From Psychromonas sp. 14N.309.X.WAT.B.A12 (GTDB lineage: Bacteria > Pseudomonadota > Gammaproteobacteria > Enterobacterales > Psychromonadaceae): 64,000 bases of DNA. The notes under the pieces are model-generated. The model ran no database searches. It saw only the letters and a list, made by a program, of their open reading frames with translations, and was not told the DNA's origin. The stretch lies in NCBI RefSeq assembly GCF_030397575.1, contig NZ_JAPNXS010000012.1, positions 45,034-109,033 of the forward strand. The letters are read 5' to 3'. Positions 49,950-59,283 of the stretch are shown here, piece by piece (positions within the stretch are counted from its first letter, which is position 1; every line of letters begins with the position of its first letter). The translations under genes were made by a program, and so were the position numbers.

Positions 49950-50978
49950 TTACTCAGCAGCACGAATTTTTTCAAGTTCCGCACCAATTCGGCTACGAAT
50001 ATCATCGCTCCATGCTGGGAATTGGTTATAAACATCAGCGGTTAATTTACTGAATTCAGCACTATCTACTTCGTTAAATTTAACGCCTAGATCTTGTAGC
50101 TTTTGAGTGTATTCAGTATCTAACTTAACTAATTCAGTGGTGTTTGAAATCGCCCCCGCCGCTAGCTCTTCATTAATAATTTGCTGTTGTTCAGGTGTAA
50201 ATTTATCCCAAACTTTAGGTGAGATATAAATACCTACTGTGCCTAAGAAATGTTTAGTTAATGACATGTTTTTAGCGACTTCATACATTTTAGTTGAGTA
50301 CATAGTCAAAATTGAACCTTCAAGGCCATCAACAACACCTTGTTGAACACCTGCGTAGGTTTCAGGGAAAGGTAATGATGCAGGCGCAGCGCCCATCGAC
50401 GTTAATGTGCTAATGAATAACTGACTACCAGGAACACGAATACGCATACCTGCCATATCTGCAGAGTTTTTAATTTCTTTATTCGTAATCATATGACGGA
50501 AGCCAAACATGTAATCAGCGTTTAAAACTTTAATCCCTTTCTTTTCAACTTCAGCAGTTAAATCAGCGACTAACTGAGTATCCATCATTGCTAGGTATTC
50601 ATCGTAAGAGTTATATAGCATTGGACCCGCTAATGCAGCGAAGTCAGGAACATAATCTCCAAGGTAACTTAAATCTTCAACAGCAATCCAATCAGCACCA
50701 TTAACAACTTGCTCAAGGTTATCTTTATATACTGGTAATTGGCCACCAGGATAAACTTTGATGTTCACACCACCTTCTGTACGCTCACGAATTTTATCAG
50801 TCACTTTAATTAGCTCTTGCGTTAACAATTCGTTTTGAGTAAATACCAAACTCATATTGATATCGATTGGCTCAACTGTTTTTGCAGCCTCTGCGCCTTT
50901 CGTTGTATCTGCAGGTTTTTCGCCACAACCAACAAGCAGTGCAACAGCTGTTAATACGGTTCCGATTACCTTTATCAT
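49950..50978 (-). CDS. dctP: TRAP transporter binding protein (DctP family), lipoprotein form
   Basis: This 342-residue binding protein carries the DctP signatures ADYMFGFRHMI (Arg161) and AGMRIRVPGSQ (Arg181); the latter normally clamps a carboxylate. The segment YAGVQQGVVDGLEG also fits. The signal ends in LLVGC, so the mature protein should be lipid-anchored at Cys18 instead of free in the periplasm. The conserved arginine pair predicts an organic acid ligand. Around it are GlpQ, a HAD phosphatase and, divergently, a UgpQ-like enzyme, so a carboxylated product or precursor of glycerophosphodiester breakdown is possible. That is inference. Confidence 0.92.
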   Translation of the reverse strand: MIKVIGTVLTAVALLVGCGEKPADTTKGAEAAKTVEPIDINMSLVFTQNELLTQELIKVTDKIRERTEGGVNIKVYPGGQLPVYKDNLEQVVNGADWIAVEDLSYLGDYVPDFAALAGPMLYNSYDEYLAMMDTQLVADLTAEVEKKGIKVLNADYMFGFRHMITNKEIKNSADMAGMRIRVPGSQLFISTLTSMGAAPASLPFPETYAGVQQGVVDGLEGSILTMYSTKMYEVAKNMSLTKHFLGTVGIYISPKVWDKFTPEQQQIINEELAAGAISNTTELVKLDTEYTQKLQDLGVKFNEVDSAEFSKLTADVYNQFPAWSDDIRSRIGAELEKIRAAE

Positions 50979-51018
50979 AAATAGTACCTTTGTTTGTAAA
51001 GTTAGCTTTAATAAATAA

Positions 51019-51115
51019 GTTCGTTTATTAGAACAAAAAAATAGTGAAATAAGCTGTATGTTCTTTTTGTTGAACTATACAAATTATTCATATGAACATT
51101 ATTAGAATCATATGA
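51019..51115. promoter_or_regulatory. Repeated GTTC/GAAC and TCATATGA dyads in divergent promoter region
   Basis: The 290-base gap between dctP and the UgpQ-like gene holds GTTC-N8-GAAC twice (51019-51034 and 51060-51075). It also holds the palindrome TTCATATGAA (51087-51096) and TCATATGA (51108-51115) 20 bases centre to centre. A further GTTCA-AA-TGAAC (51263-51274) lies at the start of the UgpQ-like gene. These are likely operators for the DeoR regulator at 52000-52734, and GlpR-type half-sites (ATGTTC/GAACAT) recur among them. Confidence 0.5.
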
Positions 51116-51268
51116 AAATCATTATCGTGCAAATAGTAGGTTACAAAAATGTAGACCAGAACGTACTAATACCAATGAATTGTTAAATTTATATGACAAT
51201 CCATTATATTTTTAGGTCTTTTATATTTTCTAAAATACATTATCATTAACAAAGTAATTAACGTTCAA

Positions 51269-52003
51269 ATGAACATCACAGGTAAATTTATGATTGCAGG
51301 TCATCGTGGTGCAGCTTCATTAGCACCAGAAAATACATTATCAGGTTTTAAAAAAGCACTGCAATCTGGTGCTAAATGGATTGAGTTAGACACACAACTT
51401 AGCGCAGATAAAACGCCAGTCATCTTCCATGACGAAACAGTGGATCGTTGTACAAACGGTGAAGGTTTAGTGGCTGATTTCACATTGAGTCAATTACAAG
51501 CATTGGATGCCGGAAGTTGGTTTTCAGAAGCATTTATTGGTGAGCAAATTATATCGCTTGAACATACTTTGTTATTCTTTATGGAGAATGACTTGAGTAT
51601 GAACCTGGAGATTAAAATTCACCACTCACACCAAGTGGAGCCGCTGGTAGATGAGATTGCAAAAGTTTTAGCGAAGGTAAACTTTCCGAATGAAAAACTT
51701 ATTTTGTCTAGCTTTTCTGAATTAGCGCTCACACACTGTCATCAAGTTATGCCAGAAATTCGTTTAGGTTACATTACCGAACATGATCCATTAATTACAT
51801 TGGAAAAACTAAAACCACTTAACCTATATAGCGTACATCTTGATCATAAAATATTAGAACAAACGATGGCAAAAAAAATCACAGATTCAGGACTGAAACT
51901 AATTATTTGGACGCTTAATGATGTAACACAAGCTGATAAATTTAGATCTTGGGGCGTAGACCTCATTATTACCGATAAGCCAGATGTATTTATTAACGCA
52001 TGA
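51269..52003 (+). CDS. ugpQ: Cytoplasmic glycerophosphodiester phosphodiesterase (UgpQ-like)
   Basis: This 244-residue enzyme lacks a signal peptide, unlike GlpQ in the same region, so it should act on imported glycerophosphodiesters. Hallmarks are AGHRGAASLAPENTLSGF at the start, the metal-binding WIELDTQL and catalytic HDETVDR. The ATG at 51269 is the longest choice, while ATG 51290 has a better ribosome site (AGGT 7 bases upstream); both keep the catalytic block. The stop overlaps the DeoR gene as ATGA, so enzyme and regulator are made together. It is divergent from the dctP operon. Confidence 0.9.
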   Translation: MNITGKFMIAGHRGAASLAPENTLSGFKKALQSGAKWIELDTQLSADKTPVIFHDETVDRCTNGEGLVADFTLSQLQALDAGSWFSEAFIGEQIISLEHTLLFFMENDLSMNLEIKIHHSHQVEPLVDEIAKVLAKVNFPNEKLILSSFSELALTHCHQVMPEIRLGYITEHDPLITLEKLKPLNLYSVHLDHKILEQTMAKKITDSGLKLIIWTLNDVTQADKFRSWGVDLIITDKPDVFINA

Positions 52004-52734
52004 TAAAACTTAATGCTCGCCAACAAAATATTCTATTGCGTTTACGTAAAAAGGAAGATGTTCAGATAGAAACGCTGTCTGAGCATTTTCAAGTGACCAC
52101 GCAAACTATCCGCAGGGATGTTAATCAACTTTGTAAAGCAGGGTATGCTCGACGTATTCATGGTGGTGTAGGCCTACCAGCACAATTGACTAATAGCAGT
52201 TATCAATATCGCAGTGATATACAATTTGATGTAAAAGATAAAATAGCCAAAAGAGTTGCTAATGCTATTCCTGATGGCTCAACCATTATGATGGGAATAG
52301 GCACAACCGTGACACGTATTGCCTATTATTTAAAAGCCAAACACAGAGTGATCACTAATAACCTACAGGTTGTTCGAATTCTAGAAATGAATCCAGATAT
52401 TGAAGTTTACATAGCAGGTGGGCTATTTAGATCGCAGCAACAAGATGTTGTTGGTAATAATGTCACAACATTTTTCAATAATTTTGAAGCAGATATTGGC
52501 ATATTAGGCTGTGCAGGAGTTACTAGTAGTCACTCAGCAATGGAACATGAAACCGATGAAGCAGAAATATCAAGATGCATTGTAAAAAACTCACGACAAA
52601 CATGGTTAGTAGCCGATGCAACTAAATGGACGATTTCCGCCTCGGTGAAAGTCGCTGCACTATCTGAATTTGATCAGATTTATAGTAATCATACTGACCT
52701 TCCATCAGAGCTTTCATTAGTATCTATAAAATAA
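52000..52734 (+). CDS. DeoR family regulator (GlpR-like paralogue)
   Basis: This 244-residue regulator has the DeoR helix-turn-helix (VQIETLSEHFQVTTQTIRRD) and a ligand domain with TIMMGIGTTVTRIAYYL and YIAGGLFRSQQQDVVG. It is clearly related to the glpR product at 33664 but shorter. Coupling to the UgpQ-like gene and repeats in the divergent promoter indicate local control of the glycerophosphodiester locus, with glycerol-3-phosphate or a related phosphate as the probable signal. The signal is inference. Confidence 0.9.
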   Translation: MIKLNARQQNILLRLRKKEDVQIETLSEHFQVTTQTIRRDVNQLCKAGYARRIHGGVGLPAQLTNSSYQYRSDIQFDVKDKIAKRVANAIPDGSTIMMGIGTTVTRIAYYLKAKHRVITNNLQVVRILEMNPDIEVYIAGGLFRSQQQDVVGNNVTTFFNNFEADIGILGCAGVTSSHSAMEHETDEAEISRCIVKNSRQTWLVADATKWTISASVKVAALSEFDQIYSNHTDLPSELSLVSIK

Positions 52735-53068
52735 AGTTTTTTACCTGATATAGAAGCAGTTAACATCAAAGCACTTGCCATGACATATCGTTAGTAAGTA
52801 AGAGTAACATTAAAAGTGAAATAGAATTGGTATTGTAAATCGAAGAAAAAGCTAGAAGCGTTCTTAATAGATTGTTGAAAGGTGCCGTGTAGCTATCAAT
52901 GTTATTTATTGATATCAATTTAACCATTATAATTACTCTAACGATCAAACGAGCATAAGGAAAGTGATACAAACATTTTTTCCTAGGTAGACACCGCTTA
53001 TTTGATACTGTTTCTAGGTACAAATAATCAATAAGCGACGTTACCTATTATATGCAATTAAAATTGGT
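52735..53068. other. 334-base convergent region between DeoR gene and glpD
   Basis: No gene is convincing. It contains a hairpin TATCAAT-N7-ATTGATA and a longer one (GCTTAT...ATAAGC, 52996-53036, with one bulge). The sequence CTAGGTA also occurs twice, about 30 bases apart. No clear U-run terminator for either gene was found, so termination is probably by these hairpins or by Rho. Confidence 0.4.
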
Positions 53069-54667
53069 TTAATTACGGAATTCATCTATTTTTTGTTGCG
53101 CATCACCACCGAACAAACGCTTACTTACTGCTTCCAACCCTTCTGCATTATCTAAGAGCTCTTTGCGAATAACTAATGTTGCTTTTGAGCGTCGACGAAG
53201 TAAATCATCAAGGTTAACAATCATTTCATTATCAGCAACCCAGTCAATCTCAGCCCATGTGAACTCCGTATGTTCAAGCGCAAGGTTGGCTTTAGTGGGA
53301 TCCTGCTTAATTGCTTCTAATAAAACAAATGCATCCTCGCCATAACGACGCCAGAAACGGCTAGATAAGGGCTCAAGCGCACCTTTTGGTGTTAGCTTAT
53401 CAATATTGAATTGCTTAATCTCACTCATAAACTTGTCTTTAACCTGCTCAGCAGGCTCGCCATACCAAAGCGCATTAGATCTATTCATTGGAATCGATAA
53501 ATCTTCGACAATATCAGCAATTTCATCACCTACATTAATACAATCAGTCAATTTACCACCAAAAATACTAATATGCTTATCTGTCTTATTAACATCAATG
53601 GCATGTTTACGTGATAGTGCAACCCAATCAGCAACGCCCTCTTCAGCTTCAATAGCTAATGGTCTAACACCACATCTTTCAGCAATAATGTCATCTTTAG
53701 TTAATGGTTTTTCTAAATCTAATAAAGCATTCGCATTATCAAGAATGAATTGACGATCTTCATCAGTCACTGATGTTTGATGGCTTTCAACCTGGTTATC
53801 TGTTGTACCAATACAGGTTTTAGAGCCCATTGGTAACACAAAGAACAAACGCCCATCACTGGCAAAAAAAGCTAATACGCGATGCTCTTTCGAAATACGA
53901 TCAACTGTTAAATGTACACCCTTAGAAAATAAGTGATGGTGCGATGTTTTCTGTTTAGTGCTTTTATTAACTTGGTCAACTAATGGACCACAAGCGTTTA
54001 TTAGGGTTTTCGCTTTAATAGTAAATGTTTGATCGTTGGTTTTATCTTTTGCTTGTATAACCCATCGATTATTTTCACGCACAGCGTTAACTGACTCTAC
54101 ATAGTTTGCAACAATCGCTGACTTTTTTGCAGCAGCAGTAATAAAGTTAAATACAAAGCGCGAATCGTTATCTTTTAAGAAAGCATCTGAGTATTCGAAA
54201 CCCGCTTGTGCGCCAGTAACTTTAATACTTGGTTCAAGCTGTTTAATCGTATTACGAGTCAGGTATTTAGGCGCCATAGTGAATAAACGACCGAATAACC
54301 AATAAGCTAACGTGCCCATAAACACAAACCACACAGGGAAACGAAAACCTTTTTGAATAGTGGTTAAGAAACGAACCTCAGTTACTGATGAGGGGTAATG
54401 TTTCATTAAATTATTACGGCTTTTACAGAGTTTATTAACTAACCGATATTCATGGCTTTCTAAGTATTTAATACCGCCCCATGCGAGATTCGAAGAATTA
54501 GAGCTCGTTGCTCCTGCAAAATCTCCTTTATCGATTAGTCCAACTTTAACCCCCTTAGCAGCCAAAGATGCAGCAGCAACAGCACCATTGATGCCACCAC
54601 CTAAAATAAGGACATCTAACTCTTCTTCAGCTAGTTGTTTAATATTGTTCGTTCTATTGAGGCTCAT
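53069..54667 (-). CDS. glpD: Aerobic glycerol-3-phosphate dehydrogenase
   Basis: GlpD is the membrane-associated flavoenzyme that oxidises glycerol-3-phosphate to dihydroxyacetone phosphate and passes electrons to quinone. The 532 residues begin with the FAD-binding VLILGGGINGAVAAASLAAKG-like motif (kept to its glycine-rich core here) and include GATSSNSSNLAWGGIKYL and CGVRPLA. Length is slightly above E. coli GlpD (501). It is a single gene with two GlpR-like operators upstream, and joins the products of GlpK, GlpQ and the UgpQ-like enzyme to central metabolism. Confidence 0.96.
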   Translation of the reverse strand: MSLNRTNNIKQLAEEELDVLILGGGINGAVAAASLAAKGVKVGLIDKGDFAGATSSNSSNLAWGGIKYLESHEYRLVNKLCKSRNNLMKHYPSSVTEVRFLTTIQKGFRFPVWFVFMGTLAYWLFGRLFTMAPKYLTRNTIKQLEPSIKVTGAQAGFEYSDAFLKDNDSRFVFNFITAAAKKSAIVANYVESVNAVRENNRWVIQAKDKTNDQTFTIKAKTLINACGPLVDQVNKSTKQKTSHHHLFSKGVHLTVDRISKEHRVLAFFASDGRLFFVLPMGSKTCIGTTDNQVESHQTSVTDEDRQFILDNANALLDLEKPLTKDDIIAERCGVRPLAIEAEEGVADWVALSRKHAIDVNKTDKHISIFGGKLTDCINVGDEIADIVEDLSIPMNRSNALWYGEPAEQVKDKFMSEIKQFNIDKLTPKGALEPLSSRFWRRYGEDAFVLLEAIKQDPTKANLALEHTEFTWAEIDWVADNEMIVNLDDLLRRRSKATLVIRKELLDNAEGLEAVSKRLFGGDAQQKIDEFRN

Positions 54668-54686
54668 TTCGTAATCCTTTGAAAAA

Positions 54687-54723
54687 ATGTTCGATAACGC
54701 ACTTAATGTTCAGATTAGAGCAT
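54687..54723 (-). promoter_or_regulatory. Two tandem GlpR-like operators upstream of glpD
   Basis: The segment 54687-54704 reads ATGTTCGATAACGCACTT, close to the E. coli-type GlpR site ATGTTCGATAACGAACAT (16 of 18 as I recall it). One base later, 54706-54723 reads ATGTTC...GAGCAT, a second near-dyad. They sit 20-57 bases before the glpD start, where repression would block the promoter or leader. The remainder of the 586-base gap (54668-55253) shows no gene. Confidence 0.7.
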
Positions 54724-55192
54724 AAATATCTTTCAATTAACACCGTAATTAACAATTTAATACTCCTATTGAGCATTAATGAATAAAAAATAGATTTAAG
54801 TTCAATAATTGACATTGGATGACGTATTTTCGAATGATCTACACCGTATTAGTGTATGCGCTATCAAATACACCTATCTTCAATGGAAAGACTGTCCCCT
54901 TGAACATAATCGGCATAAGCAGCAATTAAATATAACTTTCTTTAAATTAATTAAGTAAACATCCATTTTTGACAATTCGCCCACTCAAAATAGTTTTCAA
55001 CAAAACTAATTTAACTTATCGATATCTGATTACATTTTATTTACAAATAGCCCTAAAACCCCAATAAACACAACAATTCAGGCTAAAACTTGTTAAGTGT
55101 TGAATATAACTGACCCAATATTAAGCAAGCAATGATCCTATCAGGCTTACAAATATCACTTGATAGTTAGCACTCTAATCATTAGTATATTA

Positions 55193-55210
55193 ATTGATTG
55201 TTCAATCAAT
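55193..55210 (+). promoter_or_regulatory. BetI operator candidate
   Basis: An 18-base perfect palindrome, ATTGATTG-TT-CAATCAAT, lies 44 bases upstream of betI. BetI sites known in enterobacteria and vibrios are AT-rich dyads with TTGATTG halves, so this is very likely the choline-responsive operator of betIBA. Confidence 0.8.
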
Positions 55211-55253
55211 CTATTATTTAGAGATTTGTTTTGTATTAAAAAGGAACTGAGTA

Positions 55254-55850
55254 ATGGCAAGACCACCAATGAAAGAAGTTCGACAACAAGAACTTATTGA
55301 TGCCACATTAATTTCAGTTGAACGCTATGGATTACAACATACAACGATTAATACCATCAGCGCTATTGCAGGCATGTCTTCAGGCATCATCAGTCATTAC
55401 TTTGGTGGGAAACAAGGATTAATCGAAGCCACGCTTAGGTATTTAATCGATCAATTAAAACAAGCTTTATTAACTAAAATAAACAATCAACCCTTATCTG
55501 CGGAAACCCGCTTACAGGTTGTTGTTGATGCAAATTTTACTGAATTACAGCGCTCTAATGCAGCAACCAAAACTTGGTTAAGCTTTTGGTCTCAAGCAAT
55601 GCATGACCCAGGATTAGCCAGATTACAACACATCAATAACAAGCGTTTGTACAGTAATTTGCTTTACCCCTTTAAAAAATTATTGCCCAAAAATGAGGCA
55701 ATCGATGCCGCAAAACAAACTGCTGCAATCATTGACGGTTTTTGGTTACGAAGCGCATTAAGTGCTTCTCCAGAAGAAGAATTCAAACAAGCTCAAACTT
55801 TATCTAAAGCCTTTATCAATACTGTGCTTAAACAGTACGGAGAGAAATAA
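55254..55850 (+). CDS. betI: Choline-responsive TetR repressor BetI
   Basis: BetI represses the bet genes until choline is present. The 198-residue protein has the TetR helix-turn-helix at residues ~24-50 ([20 protein letters not shown]) and BetI-specific N-terminal [19 protein letters not shown]. Length equals the usual BetI size (about 195). It starts the operon after an AAGGA site. Its stop overlaps betB by one base (TAATG). The operator candidate lies 44 bases upstream. Confidence 0.96.
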   Translation: MARPPMKEVRQQELIDATLISVERYGLQHTTINTISAIAGMSSGIISHYFGGKQGLIEATLRYLIDQLKQALLTKINNQPLSAETRLQVVVDANFTELQRSNAATKTWLSFWSQAMHDPGLARLQHINNKRLYSNLLYPFKKLLPKNEAIDAAKQTAAIIDGFWLRSALSASPEEEFKQAQTLSKAFINTVLKQYGEK

Positions 55851-57316
55851 TGTCATCATTAAACGTTTATCAAAATTATATTCATGGTCAATATATCGCT
55901 AACGACAGCGGTGAAACTTTTGAAGTGATTAACCCAGCAACTGGCGAAGTCAGTTACCTTGTTGAAACTGCAACTGAAGCAGTACAAAAAGCTGCAATTG
56001 AAAGTGCTAAAAAAGGCTTCGCTGTTTGGTCTGCAATGACACCAATGGAACGTAGCCGCATTTTGCTTAAAGCGGTTGCTTTATTACGAGAGCGTAATGA
56101 TGAGCTAGCTGAAGGTGAAGTACTAGATACAGGTAAACCATGGCAAGAAGCATCTGAGGTTGACGTTGTCACGGGTGCAGATTCAATTGAATTTTTTGCC
56201 GGCCTTGCGCCAAGTATTGAAGGTAACCAACAGCCTGTTGGTGATGACTTTTACTATACCCGCCGTGAACCACTTGGCATTTGTGCAGGCATTGGTGCTT
56301 GGAACTATCCAATACAAATCGCATGTTGGAAAGCTGCACCTGCTTTAGCCTGCGGTAATGCAATGATTTTTAAACCATCAGAAGAAACGCCTCGTGGTGC
56401 AATGCGTCTAGCGGAAATTTTTACTGAAGCTGGTGTGCCTGATGGTGTCTTCAATGTTGTTCAAGGCGATGGTCGTGTTGGTGCATGGTTAACTAATGAT
56501 CCAGATATTGCGAAAGTTTCTTTCACAGGTGAAGTCGGTACTGGTAAGAAAGTCATGAGTTCAGCTGCGACTTCATTAAAAGAAGTGACCATGGAACTAG
56601 GCGGTAAATCGCCTTTAATCATCTTTAATGATGCAGATATCGATAATGCTGTTTCTGCAGCAATGTTAGGTAACTTCTATACCCAAGGTGAAATTTGCAC
56701 TAATGGTACGCGTGTTTTTGTTCAAAAAGATATCTATCCCGAGTTTATTAAACGTCTAAAGTCTCGCATTGAACAAAATATTATCTGTGGCGATCCAATG
56801 AACCCTGATACTAACTTTGGCGCTTTAATTTCTAAAGATCATCAGCAAAAAGTATTGGATTACATTGAAATAGGTAAAAAAGAGGGAGCAACCTTATTAA
56901 CTGGCGGGAACGCATTACAACCAAGTAACGCTCCTAATGGTTTTTTTGTTGCCCCCACAGTATTCACTGATTGTGATGATCAGATGACGATTGTAAAAGA
57001 AGAAATTTTTGGCCCTGTTATGTCCGTATTAACTTTCTCAGAAGAAGAGGAAGTGGTTGAACGTGCCAATGACACACATTTAGGGTTGGCCGCAGCCGTA
57101 TTCACACAAGACATCACTCGCGCTCATCGTGTAATACATCAAATACAAGCAGGAATCTGTTGGATCAATGCTTACGGGGCTTCACCTTCTGAAATGCCAG
57201 TAGGTGGCTACAAAATGTCTGGTATCGGTCGAGAGAACGGTAGTGAAACACTCAAAGCATATACTCAAATTAAAGCTGTCTACGTTGGTATGCAAACATT
57301 AGAAAGCCCATTTTAA
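55850..57316 (+). CDS. betB: Betaine aldehyde dehydrogenase
   Basis: BetB oxidises betaine aldehyde to glycine betaine with NAD(P)+. The 488-residue protein has all aldehyde dehydrogenase signatures: Asn152 in GAWNYP, Lys175 in IFKPSE, the general base Glu249 in MELGGKSP and the nucleophile Cys283 in GEICTNGTR. Length matches E. coli BetB (490). It is coupled to betI and followed by betA after 5 bases. Confidence 0.97.
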   Translation: MSSLNVYQNYIHGQYIANDSGETFEVINPATGEVSYLVETATEAVQKAAIESAKKGFAVWSAMTPMERSRILLKAVALLRERNDELAEGEVLDTGKPWQEASEVDVVTGADSIEFFAGLAPSIEGNQQPVGDDFYYTRREPLGICAGIGAWNYPIQIACWKAAPALACGNAMIFKPSEETPRGAMRLAEIFTEAGVPDGVFNVVQGDGRVGAWLTNDPDIAKVSFTGEVGTGKKVMSSAATSLKEVTMELGGKSPLIIFNDADIDNAVSAAMLGNFYTQGEICTNGTRVFVQKDIYPEFIKRLKSRIEQNIICGDPMNPDTNFGALISKDHQQKVLDYIEIGKKEGATLLTGGNALQPSNAPNGFFVAPTVFTDCDDQMTIVKEEIFGPVMSVLTFSEEEEVVERANDTHLGLAAAVFTQDITRAHRVIHQIQAGICWINAYGASPSEMPVGGYKMSGIGRENGSETLKAYTQIKAVYVGMQTLESPF

Positions 57317-57321
57317 GGAAT

Positions 57322-59022
57322 ATGATGACTTCAAATTTAAATAATAAAGCAGATTATGATTATATTATCGTTGGTGCAGGTAGCGCAGGTTGTGTATTAG
57401 CAAACCGTCTCTCAGAAGATACTAACAACAAAGTTTTGTTGTTAGAGACTGGTGGCAGCGATAAAAGTATATTCATTCAAATGCCAACAGCACTATCCAT
57501 CCCAATGAATACCAAAAAGTATGCATGGCAATTTGAAACACAACCTGAACCATTTTTAAATAATCGTCGTATGCATTGTCCTCGCGGTAAGGTACTAGGA
57601 GGTTCATCATCAATCAACGGTATGGTTTATGTACGTGGACATGCCCGTGACTTTGATGAATGGCAGCAAGCAGGTGCTAATAATTGGGATTATGCACATT
57701 GTTTACCTTACTTTAAAAAAGCAGAAACATGGGCGTTTGGCGGTAATGAATACCGAGGTAATAATGGTCCTCTTGCTGTTAACAATGGTAACAACATGCA
57801 AAACCCTCTATATCAAGCTTTTGTTAATGCGGGTGTTGATGCAGGCTACTTAGCAACTGAAGATTATAATGCAGAGCAGCAAGAAGGCTTCGGCCCTATG
57901 CACATGACTGTTAAAAACGGTGTTCGTTGGTCTACTGCAAATGCTTATTTACGTCCAGCCATGAAGCGCAGCAATCTAACCGTTGTTACACACGCTTTGG
58001 TGCACAAAGTACTGTTAGAAAATAAAAAAGCAGTGGGTGTACGTTATCAAGTTAAAGATAAAGTCATTGATGTTTTATCTAACAAAGAAGTATTACTAAG
58101 CGCAGGCTCTATTGGTTCCCCTCATTTATTACAATTATCGGGTATTGGTAGGGCTGAAACACTTAAAGCAGCGGGTATTGAGCAACATCATGAATTACCT
58201 GGTGTCGGTGAAAATTTGCAGGATCACCTTGAATTTTACTTTCAATTCAAATGCCTTAAACCAATTTCACTAAACGGTAAACTTGATCCATTGAATAAAT
58301 TATTGATAGGTACGCGATGGATCCTCAATAAGTCTGGATTAGGTGCAACTAACCATTTTGAATCGTGTGGATTTATTCGCTCTAAAAAAAGCATAGAGTG
58401 GCCAGATCTACAATATCACTTTCTCCCAGCAGCAATGCGTTATGACGGGAAAGAAGCTTTTGCTGGGCATGGTTTCCAAGTACATATTGGACATAACAAA
58501 CCAAAAAGTCGCGGTTCAGTAAAAGTTGTCTCAAATGACCCCATGACAGCTCCTGAAATTCAATTTAATTACTTAGCGCATCAAGATGATATTGAAGGCT
58601 TCAGAGCTTGTGTTCGATTAACACGTGAAATCATTAATCAACCAGCTTTAGATGAGTATCGAGGTGAAGAAATTCAACCAGGTTTAGCGATACAAACAGA
58701 CCAAGAGATTGATGAGTTTGTAAGAAGCTCTGTAGAAAGTGCTTACCATCCTTCTTGTTCGTGCAAAATGGGTGAAGATGATATGGCAGTAGTTAACTCA
58801 GAAACGAAAGTGCACGGTATTGATGCGCTACGCGTTGTTGATTCATCTATCTTTCCTACCATTCCTAATGGCAACTTAAACTCACCCACTATCATGGTTG
58901 CAGAGCGAGCGGCAGATATTATTTTAGGAAACAAAATGCTGGCTCCTAACCTATCAAATGTCGCTATTGCTGACGATTGGCAAAACACTCAACGCTTCGC
59001 TGCACCGAAACGACAAAACTAA
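57322..59022 (+). CDS. betA: Choline dehydrogenase
   Basis: BetA is a membrane-associated GMC flavoenzyme that oxidises choline to betaine aldehyde. The 566 residues begin with the FAD loop [16 protein letters not shown], contain the GMC signatures [14 protein letters not shown] and [15 protein letters not shown], and have the catalytic His476 in [11 protein letters not shown]. Two ATGs are adjacent; the one at 57325 has better spacing from the AAGGA site, so the protein may begin one residue later. This is the last gene of betIBA. Product glycine betaine is a compatible solute. Confidence 0.97.
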   Translation: MMTSNLNNKADYDYIIVGAGSAGCVLANRLSEDTNNKVLLLETGGSDKSIFIQMPTALSIPMNTKKYAWQFETQPEPFLNNRRMHCPRGKVLGGSSSINGMVYVRGHARDFDEWQQAGANNWDYAHCLPYFKKAETWAFGGNEYRGNNGPLAVNNGNNMQNPLYQAFVNAGVDAGYLATEDYNAEQQEGFGPMHMTVKNGVRWSTANAYLRPAMKRSNLTVVTHALVHKVLLENKKAVGVRYQVKDKVIDVLSNKEVLLSAGSIGSPHLLQLSGIGRAETLKAAGIEQHHELPGVGENLQDHLEFYFQFKCLKPISLNGKLDPLNKLLIGTRWILNKSGLGATNHFESCGFIRSKKSIEWPDLQYHFLPAAMRYDGKEAFAGHGFQVHIGHNKPKSRGSVKVVSNDPMTAPEIQFNYLAHQDDIEGFRACVRLTREIINQPALDEYRGEEIQPGLAIQTDQEIDEFVRSSVESAYHPSCSCKMGEDDMAVVNSETKVHGIDALRVVDSSIFPTIPNGNLNSPTIMVAERAADIILGNKMLAPNLSNVAIADDWQNTQRFAAPKRQN

Positions 59023-59247
59023 TTAATGACAAATACTTGTCATAAGCATAATGGTGCATTGCTCTCAGGAGTTTTGTGCCGTTAAAAATAGGTAATCAGC
59101 CAGCCTCATCAACACAAAATGGCTTTATAAACTACGTTATTTTTCAGGGTTTAAATATCGTTTACTACACGATACTTAAGGTTTGAGGGCAAGATTGTCT
59201 TAAAAATAATGGCGTAGTGTTTTAAAACATAAAACAAGGAATTATAT

Positions 59248-59283
59248 ATGTTTATCAACACCAACCATTGGGAGGCCAAATAA
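59248..59283 (+). CDS. 11-codon ORF coupled to the BCCT transporter gene
   Basis: ATG 59248 opens an 11-codon frame (MFINTNHWEAK) with a good AAGGA ribosome site 7 bases upstream. Its TAA overlaps the next gene's ATG by one base (TAATG), and its last codons contain the transporter's own GGAGG ribosome site. It may be a leader peptide that opens or times transporter translation. Whether it is translated is unknown. Confidence 0.45.
   Translation: MFINTNHWEAK

Noticed and set aside
52766..53023. Minus-strand ORF between the DeoR gene and glpD
   Set aside because: No recognisable protein features and it lies across hairpins and repeats.
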